Shown: piece by piece, positions 1 to 10,986 of the stretch | Numbering within the stretch: the first letter of the stretch is position 1 | Layout of the letters: each line of letters starts with the position of its first letter | DNA from: Perilla frutescens | Taxonomy: Eukaryota > Streptophyta > Magnoliopsida > Lamiales > Lamiaceae | Direction of reading: 5' to 3' | Assembly (NCBI GenBank): GCA_026008535.1 | Contig: BRKX01000017.1 | Span: 6,526,501-6,590,500, forward strand | Length of the DNA: 64,000 bases | Translations under genes and position numbers: made by a program | The notes under the pieces: generated by a model | Seen by the model: the letters and a program-made list of their open reading frames with translations, nothing else | What the model was told of the DNA's origin: nothing | Database searches by the model: none

Positions 1-690
1 CATTTTAGAAATAAAAAGTTGACGTTCCTGAGCTGGTGAAACGAAACCGTTTTCCTTTGGGGGAGCATTCAAATCAAGTAATGTTCTCACGCTTTTGTTC
101 GGAGCATGATTTTTTTATGCAGGTATAGCATTGTTGTTGATGCTTTCGAGTAGAATATTTGGATCTTCTTCTGATTTGATAGTCATGATATATGGAAGCA
201 CATCATTTTAAAATGATTGTAGAGGTATATATATGTGTGTGCATGCATGTATGTAGTGAGAAAGAGAGAGTTAAAAAGACAAACGAACCTTAAACTCCTA
301 TTTATAGAGGAAAAATAAATAGGATAATAAGGAATAAAAGGAGGATAATGATGGAAAAAGAATAGGATAATTATAATAGGATAATATTTGAAAAGGAAAT
401 TGAATAATGACGGATGTGCCTTTTTCTATTAAAAGTTGTGCCAAGAGTTCATTTGAACTCGAAATTGAAAAATTCAAAGTTTGGCACGATCCTTGAAATT
501 TTTTCTATCAACCCGAGAAAAATATCAGAACATATTTTTAAAGTAATTTTTGACCAAATTAAATTTTAACAAATTTTCTTGGCTGCGATTTTCCTTTATT
601 TGAATCCTTTAAGGACCCAATTTATTTTCTAACTTACTAGAGGGTAACATAAGTTGAATAAAACCTTCTAAAATATTTTGGGGTGTTACA
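1..690 (-). repeat. Ty3-gypsy (Tekay/Del-like) LTR fragment, reverse orientation
   Basis: The right end reads ...TTTTGGGGTGTTACA, the reverse complement of the TGTAACACCCC start common in plant Tekay/Del-type LTRs. The body is AT-rich with no coding capacity. The left part is cut by the window edge, so total length and target duplication cannot be judged. The family name is an inference from the terminal motif only. Confidence 0.5.
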
Positions 691-1372
691 GTATGAGCAC
701 TTCGGTGCAGTATGGCACAATGGTGCAATTATGGTATTGCAGTACAAACATGTCACTTCGGTGAAATTATTATGATAGGGAACCATATTGAGTTAATATT
801 CCATATGTTAATGAGCAGATACTTTTTACGGGCATTATAGTAGATATGTTTATTATGCAAGCCATTTATTGAATGATCGAGTATCTTTCAAAAATCTAAA
901 ATCCCACCGAGTGTTTTCTAGCACTCAGTCCATCTATTTTTATAATATTTATAGGTATTTGATAATAGCTGGTGGCTGACGTGGACCAGTGGGGACTTCT
1001 TACTTCATTGGTCACTTTACTGATTTCTAATTATTGACTGTGTAGTTTGTGGTCAATAAGCAGAATTTTATGCTTCCGCTTTATGAATATGAAATATTTA
1101 ATTTTTGTAAGGTCAATTAGGAGTGTTGTGGTCTTCACAATATATTTTAAATGCTAAATGTTGAATTTTGAATGACCGTGGTCAATTAGGTTTTGATTTG
1201 TTGAATGGTAAACACCTTTGAGCGTGGATATCATGAATATTTTAAATGAAATGTTGTCCAAATTTTTATGATCCAAAGAAAATATTCATTTGGAATTGAG
1301 GAAATTTTATTGTCTTTTCTTTTGATCATGTGTTTTTGTTAGCACTTAGGCCTTCGGGTTCCGGTCGCTACA
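691..1372 (+). repeat. Ty3-gypsy LTR fragment, forward orientation
   Basis: It abuts the preceding fragment head to head and ends ...TTCCGGTCGCTACA at 1372, a typical 3' end of Tekay-like LTRs (compare the GGGGCGTTACA end near 33597). Inside, CACCGAGTGTTTTCTAGCACTCAG (about 903-927) is the imperfect palindrome seen in the other gypsy LTRs of this window near 32823 and 47535. It is 5'-truncated and has no ORF. Confidence 0.5.
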
Positions 1373-2335
1373 AAAATGGAGTCAAAAGGTGATGTGAAAT
1401 GCTCATAAACAAAAGTCCATCAGATCGTCATCCATGTACATAAACCCACATGAACTTGTAAGAACTCCACGTCCCGCACCATGCATTCTCATGCTTCAAC
1501 AAAGTCACTTACAACACATAAGCTACATGAGCTAAAGCTCAGTAAGCAGAAATCATGCATTTGACCTGTATATACAACGCACAAAAGATGACATCACACT
1601 GTGTCAAATACTCATGATCAAAATCTCTTCATCTCAAAAGCATTTTTCAATGTTTATGAACTTGGCTCCCTTCACCAGACACTAATATGAATCATGAGTT
1701 CACAATATAATCAATATTAATGTGGCCAATATATCGATTAATATAGTCGAGTGGACCACCTTTCCCGGACCCTAAGGGACACGCCCTCGACCAGTCACCT
1801 TTGGTCCCACATGAAAGTATCCCACCCGCGGCACCCAATAATTAACACAAGATTTCACAGGCTGGTGGTGACCAATCCCAAACAAAACAATTTTCTCTCT
1901 CTGAAATCCATTTAATGTATGCAACCCTTGACAATATTTACATGTCATGCATGCATATACCTATGCTCATGAACAAGATATTCAATGCAAATAGATACAA
2001 TTACACATGTAAATCACATTGTATCACCCTCAAATAATGCACTATAATAAGATAGTGATAATTAATAAACACATATAGCCAAGTAATACTATGTCCATGC
2101 ATTGTAGCTGCAGATGGATTTCTACTTACCTTGATTCCGAAGCTTATAATATTTGTAATCCTAAAGTGTATGCTTTCTCAAGAGAATCTAATTAAGGTAA
2201 GTCAAAGATCAATATCGAGTTAAAATAAAGTGAATTAAAATTTACTAATTATTATCAACTCTAAAATTGATAGCGAAATATTATCAAGTTATATAACAAA
2301 CAATTTCATTTCAATACAATAATATATATGTGATT
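1373..2335 (-). repeat. LTR-like remnant interrupted by the CACTA element
   Basis: Noncoding DNA with short phrases seen in reverse-oriented gypsy LTRs (a GGACC...GGGACACGCC...GGTCCCAC segment near 1752-1811, and a CTTACCTTGATTCCG segment near 2127). It runs up to the CACTA insertion site and appears to continue after 5635. No gene is seen here. Confidence 0.3.
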
Positions 2336-2815
2336 CACTACTACAAAAATGCACATACGTAAGGGTTATTGTTCGTTACGTATGTCATTTCAGAACCGTT
2401 ACATATAGTGGTGTTACGTATTCTACCCAATATACGTAACGGTTATCAACCGTTATCTATACTCACTCTACGTAACGGTTTATAACTGTTATCTATACCG
2501 AATGAAGCGTCACGTGTTATGATCTTTCGTAACGGTTTTTATAACAAACTGTTACCTATTAGATATTATACGTAACGGTTTCTTACGTATTATATTTTTT
2601 AGATAACACTCTTTAAGGAACCGTTACATATTCCATAACATAGATGACGCTTTTTTAGAAACCGTTACATATTCCATAGTATAGATAACATTTTAATGAA
2701 AATCCGTTAGGTATTATTTCAATTAGATAACGCTTTTTTTTAAAACCGTTAAGTGTTCTTGTATTTAGATAACACTTTTTTTGGCAACCGTTACGTATAA
2801 TGCTATTCTGTACAA
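2336..2815. repeat. Left subterminal repeat region of the CACTA element
   Basis: A dense array of about 10-12-bp motifs related to ACGTAACGGTT / AACCGTTACGT, alternating in orientation over roughly 480 bp. In CACTA elements such arrays bind the transposition accessory protein. The unit is strong near the terminus and decays inward (AACCGTTAC near 2620, 2660 and 2787). Confidence 0.8.
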
Positions 2816-3246
2816 TTTTTATAAAAATAAAATTATATTTTCAAATTGTAAATAATCTAAATAATATTTCAAATTAAGCGCTAAAATATAAAATAATTAT
2901 AATAATGAGACATTATCCAAGTATCAATAATTAAATACAAATGAAAATTCAACACAAATTTAATAAAATCCTAAAATCAATAGATAATAAGAAGAATTTA
3001 TCTAATGGAAGAATTGAGCAACCTTGCACCCTCCAATTTCTTCACAAATAATTCAACATCTTAAAACATTCATGCAATAATACAGCACATATAAAACCTT
3101 AGCTTAAATAGAAAGTGAACGACAAGATTTTGCAAATACTCCACAGTTCCAACCATCATTCAAATTTTAATAAGTAAAGTCAATGATGCATACAGTATGA
3201 CGGGAAGTGAGCCCTTATTATAGGGTGGTATAGTGGTAAAACTTAC

Positions 3247-3319
3247 AAATCTTTCAAAATTGGAAGTTCTACATGGTCGAGTTCAAGACAAAGGTATCCT
3301 CCACTTGGTTTAAGCACCC
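3247..3319 (-). pseudogene. COQ5: Captured COQ5 exon fragment (downstream exon)
   Basis: Read on the minus strand this gives VLKPSGGYLCLELDHVELP and a few more residues. That is the segment of the ubiquinone-biosynthesis C-methyltransferase COQ5 that follows the HIEKALAEAYR block in plant homologues. It is bounded by an AG acceptor (TTATTGAAG) and a consensus GTAAGT donor, so the genomic exon with its splice sites was captured. COQ5 is a mitochondrial S-adenosylmethionine-dependent methylase acting in ubiquinone synthesis. Only a small part of the protein is present, so this is a gene fragment inside the CACTA element and not a functional gene. Confidence 0.85.
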
Positions 3320-3600
3320 TTCAATAAATAATAAGCACAAGTTAGAATAATAAAATTAGCTTTCAGTTACGAAGAAAACCAAAAAAAGGAACTAAACAGA
3401 TCACATGGAAACATTTGTCTAAGCCAATGATTTCTCAATTACTAACCAGAAAAAAATATAAATGCTATCCTTACCTAATCATACAATAAAAAAATTCAAT
3501 ACAAAAATGACGAGAAAATGTAGTAAATTGAAAAACAGAATAGTATTGTCAATATAATCATATAAAAGAAAGGAAGACAAATATATAAACGAAAGGTGAC

Positions 3601-3680
3601 CTGTAAGCTTCTGCAAGGGCTTTTTCTATATGTGTTACATTCCTTATTCCAAATGCAATTGTATAACCATCCATCGGATC
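3601..3680 (-). pseudogene. COQ5: Captured COQ5 exon fragment (upstream exon)
   Basis: On the minus strand it reads PMDGYTIAFGIRNVTHIEKA followed by LAEAYR, the strongly conserved motif region of COQ5/UbiE methyltransferases. The exon ends ...GCTTACAG with a GT donor immediately after. Joining it to the fragment at 3319-3247 would restore the phase (AG+G = Arg). The intron between the two exons (about 280 bp) is kept, so capture was at the DNA level and not through a spliced RNA. The rest of COQ5 is not recognisable nearby. Confidence 0.87.
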
Positions 3681-4052
3681 ATATTAGTCTTATTTTAGTA
3701 CATCTTATGTTTAAAGAAAATGAAATTAAATCCAAGAAAGAATAGAACACCAGAGTTATTTGCCTGAAACAACTTATCAAACATCCTCTTGAAAAACAAT
3801 GAGCCATTGTGGTGGAAGATTTTGATCCTTCAAAGAAAGGAACAAAAAGAAGAAAAGCAGCCATCAAGTTAGTTCACAAATTAATACAATGAGTCATTGC
3901 AGTTCCTCAATTTGGATTCTATAGCAGATTAAATCTTCTCAATTATAATTTCTTGGTTTAAGAGGCTTACCTGTGCATACAACAGCAGAATAAAACAAAA
4001 GGTAAAACATAAAGTGCATCCGGGGACTTTTCACTAACTTCGAGTCCTCATT

Positions 4053-4236
4053 CATTAAAGCTTGTATGTACCTCTCTCTTTGTTCGGTGTACATTTACAT
4101 CAATGTGCTCAGACGGCAATTTGATTGACATGTAAATGAAAGGTTTGGATGCCTTTGGCAATGTAGCAGCATAAACAATCTCAATCGCCCTCTTTAGAGC
4201 ACCACACTCCACTAGTGTATTTGAAATAGGGAACAT
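4053..4236 (-). pseudogene. MLH1: Captured MLH1 exon fragment
   Basis: The minus strand encodes LVECGALKRAIEIVYAATLP, then KASKPFIYMSIKLPSEH and a DVNVH-RTKREV block. This matches the end of the MutL N-terminal ATPase domain of plant MLH1 (normally DxNxHPTKxEV). The conserved proline of HPTK is changed to arginine. MLH1 is a DNA mismatch-repair MutL homologue. Only about 55 codons are present and the reading runs out of MLH1 similarity after REV. It lies in the same orientation as the COQ5 pieces, inside the CACTA element. It is a transduplicated fragment; the source gene is elsewhere in the genome. Confidence 0.9.
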
Positions 4237-5009
4237 AACATGAGGAAGAAAGAGAAACTAAAAACTCACCCCTCAAACAGATCAAGAACCTCATTAGAAG
4301 CATTGTCCACGGACATAATTATGTGCTTCAAACCCAGAAAGCAAGGAGCAGGAGTAAGTTTCAACAATATTCTGAGATACTAATAGAGGGTGTGAAAGCT
4401 ATAAATCATGAATCAAAATTAAGTTCTTCAGTTTAATTTACAAGGCTTGAATCAGATTTACACAAATAATACTGCAATAATTCAGGTAATGGAAATTGAG
4501 TCTCACCTTTAGAGCAGTTTGCTTCCGAAGAATGTCATTGGACTTTAACAAGATAGCGGTGGAATAAATGGTAACAACAAATCCTGAAAACCACAATTTG
4601 AAAAGTCAAGGGATGGATCCAAAAGAAAGTTTTATCCTGACAATAAAAACAAGACACCACTAATGAGTCAAAAGCAGACACCAAGATTATATTTCATAGA
4701 AGTTGAAGACTAAGTTTGGTTTATTTAATTTGTAACAGTAGAGATAATAGATTATAGTTTTAGATAAATAGACAAAAACGTGCATTATAAAGTATCAACT
4801 ACATCATAATCACAATTAAACATTCTCTACATATGGCACCCATGTTTGTTGAGCAGAACATGAAGGAGTAGCAAAACGAGAAAGGGCAGCTCTTAAGCAC
4901 CCTTAGATATTAAGAATACATGTAAAACCTAATCCCAATTATCCAGAAAACCTATATAGATGATAGCAATTAATCTAGTTCTATATTTATGCATTTCCAC
5001 ATTCCTTAC

Positions 5010-5087
5010 CAAACCATTGCGGAATGTACCTTCGCGTATGCCGGCGCCGCCGCCGCTGCCATTACCGCCGCTCGTAGACTGAAACAT
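5010..5087 (-). other. Possible first exon of a chimeric transcript in the CACTA element
   Basis: On the minus strand an ATG at 5087 opens MFQSTSGGNGSGGGAGIREG and a few more residues, ending at a good GTAAGG donor (5009-5004). It is GC-rich (GGCGGCGGCGGC), unlike the rest of the element. Two further exon-like blocks with splice-like borders follow on the same strand near 4584-4508 (reading ...STAILLKSNDILRKQTALK) and 4382-4265. I do not recognise their source genes. A transcript starting here could run through the MLH1 and COQ5 pieces. This is an inference from splice signals only. Confidence 0.35.
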
Positions 5088-5389
5088 TTGCTCTCATCAC
5101 TCGACACAAGCCAGAGATAAGAGAGTTATTTCAGACTTCAATTTGAGTAGTGGTTGCCGGTCAATGGTGGATGGTGGATGGTCATCGGTGATAAGGGAGA
5201 AGAAAAATACTAGGGTTTTAAAGTTTATGATTTAGGAAAGAGAAGGTTTTGGATGGTTCATTACCCTACCATGTTCTGTTCGACTGTGAATGGGGATCTG
5301 AGATCTGAGAGAAGAGGGTGCGGGAAGGTTCATAGATCTGTAAAATTATCCAATTTTGGTTTTTCAAAATTTTTAGCCTAAGATTTTGT

Positions 5390-5632
5390 ACCGGTTTTCG
5401 AGGAGTGTTACCAAACCGTTATAAAAACAAAATACGCACATGGGTAACAGTTTAATAATAAACTGTTACATATGGTCTTTTAAAAATACGCACATACATA
5501 ACGGTTATATAGAAACCATTACGTAAAGCACATTAATACGTAACAGTTTAATAGCAACTGTTATATATACTAATGAAGACACGCACGTACATTATGTATC
5601 TAGTGTTATGTATTCATGTTTTTGTAGTAGTG
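5390..5632. repeat. Right subterminal repeat region of the CACTA element
   Basis: The same family of motifs as on the left: ACCGTTAT, GTAACAGTTTAATA, ACATAACGGTTAT and TACGTAACAGTTTA, ending in the inverted CACTA terminus. The right array is shorter than the left, a usual asymmetry in this superfamily. Confidence 0.75.
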
Positions 5633-5939
5633 ATTGCTTTAACTAAATTTCAAAAATTAATTTAAATATAATTGTGCTAAACTTTCTTCTTTTTTTTAGA
5701 CACAAAAGTTTCATAACTAATGTTAATTATAAAACATCTCACACCACCTATTCTTATGGGTTAGTTGATTCTTACTACCTAAAATATGATTCTAATTTCT
5801 AAAATTTGTCAAAGAAGTGAGTTAATCCAATAGAATAAATAAAATTTATTTCTGAAATACTTTGAATTCTCGATATTAATAGTTAATCAATTATTATTAC
5901 TTTTTTTTCCATTACACATACAAATATATTTGACAAAAA

Positions 5940-6130
5940 CTTGTATGAGACGGTCTCATACATGAGACGGATCAATACATGTGAGTTAATGATACTTCAC
6001 CCATAAATAATGATACTTCACCCATAAATAATGATACTCACACATGTGAGTTAATGATACTTCACCCATAAATAATGATCCCCGCATGTGAGTATTGACC
6101 CGTCTCATGTATGAGACGATCTCACCCAAG
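5940..6130. repeat. Small inverted repeat with internal tandem repeats (MITE-like)
   Basis: The left arm TATGAGACGGTCTCATACATGAG and the right arm CTCATGTATGAGACGATCTCA form a long imperfect inverted repeat. Each arm is itself palindromic around GAGACCGTCTC. Between them AATGATACTTCACCCATAAAT occurs three times. It looks like a short non-autonomous DNA element; no clear target duplication was found. Confidence 0.6.
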
Positions 6131-6900
6131 TCTGCCCCAATATATTTAAATAGAATTGATTTATGTATTTATATGTTATCGACACAGTTAGCCTTCGAAA
6201 CAAAAAAATTGATTCACAAACATATATCTTAATCCACCATGTAGTTATTAAAACGTAATTAAGCTCGCTATTTTAACCAAAATACCTATATATGACAAAA
6301 GAAATATTACTTAATCTAATAATCTTTAGAGGTCACAACAACATATTAATAAAACTCCAAATTAAATTTATATACATACATCAAGGTTAAATTAGATTAA
6401 TTAATGACATAAATTAATTATTAAAAAAATAAATAATCGGAACATTAACTAACCTCAATGATGATTTCCCCGTATTCTTTCTTCTCGCTCGTGTATTTCT
6501 TTCTTTTACCTAGGATATAGATATGTATCGAAATTATCCCATCACAAACTTAACCTAATTTATATTATCATTATTATTATATTAATAAACTAATTGGCAT
6601 TTGCCATGTATCTTGTCAACGTGGAGGACATGCAACAACTATAATCTAATTTCATGCCACTTATTATACACTAAAATTTATAAGTAATCCCTAAATCTTT
6701 ATTAATTCTTATCGGTATGTATCAATATATATACACTCATATCTTTTATTACTCTATATTATATATATATATATATATCTAGAAATAATTAATATAGATA
6801 CATATCTTTATCAAATAAACAAATATAATTGGCATAATCATGTTTACACACATTTATAAATGCGATTGCCATAAAAATAAGAACACAATACCTATATGAA
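6131..6900. other. AT-rich stretch without a gene; (TA)n microsatellite at 6760-6778
   Basis: No coding signal. It is AT-rich sequence that may be the degraded continuation of the LTR split by the CACTA element, followed by a perfect (AT) run of about 19 bp. Confidence 0.5.
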
Positions 6901-6919
6901 GTATACATCAAGATAATTA

Positions 6920-7850
6920 TTAAATAGTGAGAGGCTCGATTACTACAATCTGCCTCTTGCATTGATCTAGAAATGTGGCTGCAAACTCCACTTTGATTGT
7001 CTGCAACATGCACCACATGATGTGGAGCTCCTGAGTGTGAAGCCCACTGTTTTCATGGTAGGCAATGACTGTGGAAGAGAGGACCTGCTGGATGTACCGA
7101 AATACCAGATTCTGGATGTGGGAAGCTTTTACTAAGCTGGAGTCGTCTCGTCGCATCCTAGGACCGGGATCCAAGATATGTGCCAAAAATCCTCTACATT
7201 GAAGGTGTGGTGGGCATGAAAGATACCCCCTCATGGGGTGTCAAAGATCCAGTTGAGCTCATCCATTGTAGGACGCCTGTCTTGGTTCCCCAGTCAAAAG
7301 ATGCACTAAATGGGCCCTCTAGCCCCTGTAGACTTCACCCTAAGAGTGGTTAAAAACTCTTTCACCAAGACTGGAAAAGTCCGCCACCCGACTTTTAAAG
7401 CATGGACCCATCCAACTCGACCAAACAGTCTCCAAACATCCTTATAAATGACTAAAGTGCCAGCGGTAGTGCCATCGGCATACTTGGTGGCATGGATAAC
7501 AAAATTCTTGTAGAGCCGCAGCCACCGCTTCTTGTATTCATTCTTAACCAAGTGGACACCTACGAGGCTCGGATCGTGCCCCTCCTAGTTCATAGGAGGC
7601 AACAGGGACTCGTCTTCCTCTTCACTCTCCACCTCCTCACTTTCAGCCTCCTCTTCTTCTTACACCGGTTCAGAAGCAACGTCTTCTTCGGACTCTTCTT
7701 GGTAAATTTGCTCCTCCTCTTCCGACTCTTCCGACTCAACTGGTCATCTATGTGGTCATCGACCTCATCTCAGCATATTTGTAGGATTTCAAGGAGTAAA
7801 ATTCCAGGTACCTTGCAAATAAGAGGGAGATATCATCGTTATACACATTA
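6920..7850 (-). pseudogene. Third ORF of the Athila-like element, downstream of pol
   Basis: Broken minus-strand reading. It begins with a very acidic E/S-rich stretch (near 7810-7580), then VKNEYKKRWLRLYKNFVIHA (from about 7551), RTFPVLVKEFLTTLRVKS, then in shifted frames NQDRRPTMDELNWIF and HIQNLVFRYIQQVL, ending with VEFAATFLDQCKRQ near 6960. The FRYIQ and M-DELN-IF motifs recall the ATHILA ORF domain of plant retrotransposons (recalled as Pfam PF03078). The position after integrase is where Athila-group elements carry an env-like ORF. Several stops and frameshifts make it non-functional here. The last motif matches the extra ORFs of the copia elements in this window. Confidence 0.6.
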
Positions 7851-8590
7851 ATAATGGGGCAAAAGAATAAAGGGCATAGGAACCAAACTAAACCAACAAG
7901 AAATCGACATACGAGCCTTTATCCAAGATAGCACAATCCCTAAAATGCCTCCCTAAACCACAATCCATCCAACAATCTTTGCATTCCAACACAAAACCAA
8001 AGTTCGAATAAAAGAATCATGGAGTCCAGAAAAAGAGCTATAATTGCAATCGTTATACATGGTACATAATGTCACAACACAAGGCTCATCAAGATCAACA
8101 CAGTTCACAAATTGGCATAAAATCCCTTAAGAAAATTCATAACCCTTTTCATGCATCCAAATGTTTAAAACATGCTCAACTTGAATATAAATCACCAATT
8201 CAACAACAAGGGGCTAGCAATTGCATAAAGAACAAAGAATGACACATGAATTGCATATCAACAAATTTTCCCCAAATTGCTAGAACCCTAGTTCATGAAG
8301 AAGCAAAATTCGCACATTAAATCCATAATATGCACAAAATTTGACCATAATCTTGCAACAAGAAGAATAAAAAGAGTGTAATTGAACATAACATGGAGAA
8401 TTAGGAAGAGAAACGAGTAGAATGTCATACCTTGAGGCTTTATGCTCAAAAACTTGATTGTGAAGGTGGTGGGTGTTGGGTGATTGTGTGTGTACGCGAG
8501 TGAGGAGAATAAGAAATAAAATAAAATGAAGAGAATGGGAGGTTTTAAAAACTTAGTTGAAAATTTGTGATGGGGTGCGACTGCCACTCA
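7850..8590 (-). other. Leader / possible intron upstream of the Athila third ORF
   Basis: Noncoding. On the minus strand a CT-rich leader (about 8570-8430) is followed by a CCTCAAG-GTATGACA donor-like site near 8435. An acceptor-like TTTGCAAG-G site lies near 7812, just before the acidic start of the ORF. Env-like ORFs of Athila-group elements are known to be expressed from spliced RNA, so this may be the leader intron. This is inferred from sequence alone. Confidence 0.35.
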
Positions 8591-8890
8591 CGTTGTTGGT
8601 CGTGCCTCCCAATCGTGCTGATAGGCACGAGCGAGCAGCTCGCACCCTTGGTTTGAGTTGCACGGATTGCGCTATAGGACGCAATTGAGCAGGTCGCGCC
8701 TCCTGTAACTTATGCGGGTTGCGCTCAAACCGATGAAAATACCCTGTCTGTGTAGATGTGCACTCGTCCCCATTCTGGGTACAGGTTGCGCCAGCTCAGC
8801 TTGGGGCTCTACACTTAGTGAAATTTTTGCACCTTCCCCTGTGTTTTCTTCAATAAAAATCCTACAATAACAAAAGGCTAAAAGGCAAGA
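8590..8890. other. GC-rich noncoding spacer downstream of Athila pol
   Basis: A GC-rich block with repeated TCGCGC / GCACGA / TTGCGC words in otherwise AT-rich DNA, between the pol 3' end and the third-ORF leader. A similar-looking block occurs at 51890-52020 beside another gypsy pol end. No ORF is supported. Confidence 0.4.
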
Positions 8891-8979
8891 ATCATAATAC
8901 TAAACAAAATGTACAAACATTAAACAGATGAAAATTAACTAAAGAAAACAAAAATAAAAGATTGGTTGCCTCCCAATAA

Positions 8980-10016
8980 GTGCTAAGTTTAACGTCGCTA
9001 GCTCGACCGGATACCAAGCCTTTATATGTCTTGAAGATAGCATGTGGAAGTTCACAATTTATCATCTGGCTTGTAAAATCTCTTGACTCAGTGTCCATTA
9101 ACCACAAAAAGACTACCATCCTTCCCTTGGAGTTTAATGACACCTCCATAAAAAATCCTTGCAATTTGGAACGGCCCACTCTATTTTGTTTTGAGCTTTC
9201 CGGGAAAGAGTTTAAGTCCAGAGTTGAAAAGTAGCACCTCATCACCTGGGGCAAGATCCTTGTGCTTTAAAAGCTTGTCGTGGTAAAATTTGGTTCTCAA
9301 CTTGTAGATGGCCGAGTTTTCAAAGGCCTCCATCCGGAACTCATCAAACTCGTTCAATTTAAAGAATTGCTCACCTTTAGATGCCATATGATCTAAATTC
9401 AACTTCTTAGTTGCCTAATTGGCTTTATGAAAGAGCTCAATGGGAAGGTGGCATGACTTCCCAAAGACCAAATGGTAGGGCGACATCCCAAGTGGTATCT
9501 TGTATGCCGTGCGGTAGGCCAATAGTGCTTGATCTAGCAAAGATGCCCAATCTTTCCCATTAGTCTTTACCACTTTTTGGAGTATTTGCTTGACTTCTCT
9601 ATTGGCCAATTCGGCTTGACCATTTACTTGTGAATGATAAGGTGTTGTCAGTTGTCACCTTATGTTTGACCCCATGACGAGCAAATACAGTGGTCATCCA
9701 CAAGAGCCCTTGGTGGCCAAATCTTGTCAAAATGTTCTTTTTTAGAAATTTCAGTACAACTTTGGAATCATTGGTCTTTGTGGGGATTGCCTCAATCTAT
9801 CTTGACACATAATCCATGGCTAGAAGAATGTAAAGGTTCCCTTTGGAGACAACAAAAGGGCCCATGAAGTCGATGCCCCAAATAGCAAAGAGCTCAACCT
9901 CAATAATGTTCTTCATTGGCATCTCATCTTTTTTGAAATAGAACCCATTCATTGGCATTTCTCACAACTCTTCACAAAGTCTTCGGCGTCTTTAAACACA
10001 GATGGCCAATAAAAGC
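8980..10016 (-). pseudogene. Athila-like gypsy integrase, C-terminal part
   Basis: Minus-strand pieces in order: AIWGIDFMGPFVVSKGNLYI (near 9880-9820), the strand with TPYHSQ replaced by a degenerate TSKWSS, LLDQALLAYRTAYKIPLGMS and PYHLVFGKSCHLPIELFHKAN (about 9560-9415), then ELDEFRMEA-like FDEFRMEAFENSAIYKLRTK and GDEVLLFNSGLKLFPGKLK (9402-9181), and GGVIKLQGKDGSLFVVNGH. This is the integrase core plus the C-terminal module characteristic of the Athila/Tat branch of Ty3-gypsy. Stops break it at 9414, 9180 and elsewhere. Its N-terminal half lies beyond the copia-A insertion at 19351, so this one gene is split by 9.3 kb. Confidence 0.85.
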
Positions 10017-10972
10017 TGAAGTTACATAAACTGTGTGATCATGTTCTACATCATGTACTTGTACATTATTGTGAACATTAAAGGTCAGATTGTATAAACT
10101 GAAAGCAAGTAAATGGCACAAGGTTGATAACCATGTTTGATCAATTGATCTATGTCAGGGGGACTTCACAATTCCATGAGAAACAATTCACTACTCCGTT
10201 GTATGGTTACAAAGGCTATTACACGAAGACCTCCCGTCACTCGACCCATTTCGTACCCACTACAACTTCTTTCGATAAAATGAATTGTGAGCTCCCCTCA
10301 CAACCTAGAATCTCTCTAGTTCCCACAGAAAATCTCTCCTGAGACTCCTCTAAGTGTGTATAAAATAGATTCAAACATATACTAGAAAAACAAAGATCAA
10401 AAGATCAACTCTAGTTTAACAATACCGAATACCTAATGCTTCAGATGTGAAGTCTTTTCGACTCTCTAAATCAGTTCTGTGTATTCACGTATGTGTGTGC
10501 ACTAAACTAGTTTGATTCCGAGGCTATTTATAGATGAAAGATATAGCCTTAAGAAGGTAATCAGAAGTCCTAATTTGACTAGAATTCAATAAGAAAACTT
10601 TTCTTAATTAATTCGGACTTCCCTAGTTTAGATGGCTTTCTTGAATAGAACTCCTGCTTTCCTTCTTTGATCTTCATCACGAACAAGGCAGCTTCTATTC
10701 TAAAACGTCCATCTTGAATCTGCAGCTTCAACTCCTTGAATCTAGCATGACATGCCTCTTTGTAAACTCTCCAGACAACTATGTACATGATCATGTTCAA
10801 GAATATGATCAAGTACATTTATTGATCTTTAATCAAATAGGCAGCGGAATGTTCTCAGTAATGTCCAGAACATGGTATTCAAATATGAATAACCAAAACC
10901 TTTTGTGTTTTTTTTTATATTGCCATACAGATCATGACAATCTTGAACACTTAGGTGTAGATGGCACTAACA
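10017..10972 (-). repeat. copia-A 3' LTR (left copy)
   Basis: 956 bp, TG...CA ends, nearly the same length as the right copy. It contains a CTATTTATAG TATA-like box in minus orientation near 10525-10534. Its inner border abuts a purine tract on the minus strand. Confidence 0.93.
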
Positions 10973-10986
10973 ATCTCCCCTTTTAT
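10973..10986 (-). other. copia-A polypurine tract
   Basis: The plus strand reads ATCTCCCCTTTTAT, that is ATAAAAGGGGAGAT on the minus strand, directly before the 3' LTR. This is the expected plus-strand primer site for reverse transcription. Confidence 0.8.

Larger units (their letters stand above)
2336..5632. mobile_element. CACTA (En/Spm-type) transposon carrying host-gene fragments
   Basis: The ends are inverted: CACTACTACAAAAATG at 2336 and CATGTTTTTGTAGTAGTG ending at 5632, the hallmark CACTA terminus. A 3-bp target duplication ATT flanks it (2333-2335 and 5633-5635). Both subterminal zones are filled with short repeats of the type ACGTAACGGTT in both orientations, as expected for transposase-binding regions of this superfamily. 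At 3.3 kb it is short, and no transposase (TNPD/TNPA-like) ORF is visible, so it is probably non-autonomous. Its interior holds minus-strand exon fragments of COQ5 and MLH1, which makes it a Pack-CACTA. It sits inside an older LTR-like sequence. Confidence 0.92.

Noticed and set aside
3601..4236. MLH1 or COQ5 as resident host genes
   Set aside because: Only one or two exons of each are present, interleaved within intact CACTA ends and a target duplication; they are captured fragments.
2336..5632. Short regularly recurring ACGTAACGG motifs as a CRISPR-like array
   Set aside because: The motifs occur in both orientations with irregular spacing at the two ends of a CACTA element, as its subterminal repeats do; this is eukaryotic DNA.
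7492..7851. 119-codon plus-strand reading rich in Leu/Phe
   Set aside because: It is the complement of the acidic E/S-rich start of the Athila third ORF on the minus strand (CTC/TTC codons opposite GAG/GAA).
8288..8587. 99-codon hydrophobic minus-strand reading, possible env-like transmembrane protein
   Set aside because: It covers a CT-rich leader with a splice-donor-like site; the hydrophobicity comes from pyrimidine-rich DNA, and the coding signal of the third ORF begins only near 7810.
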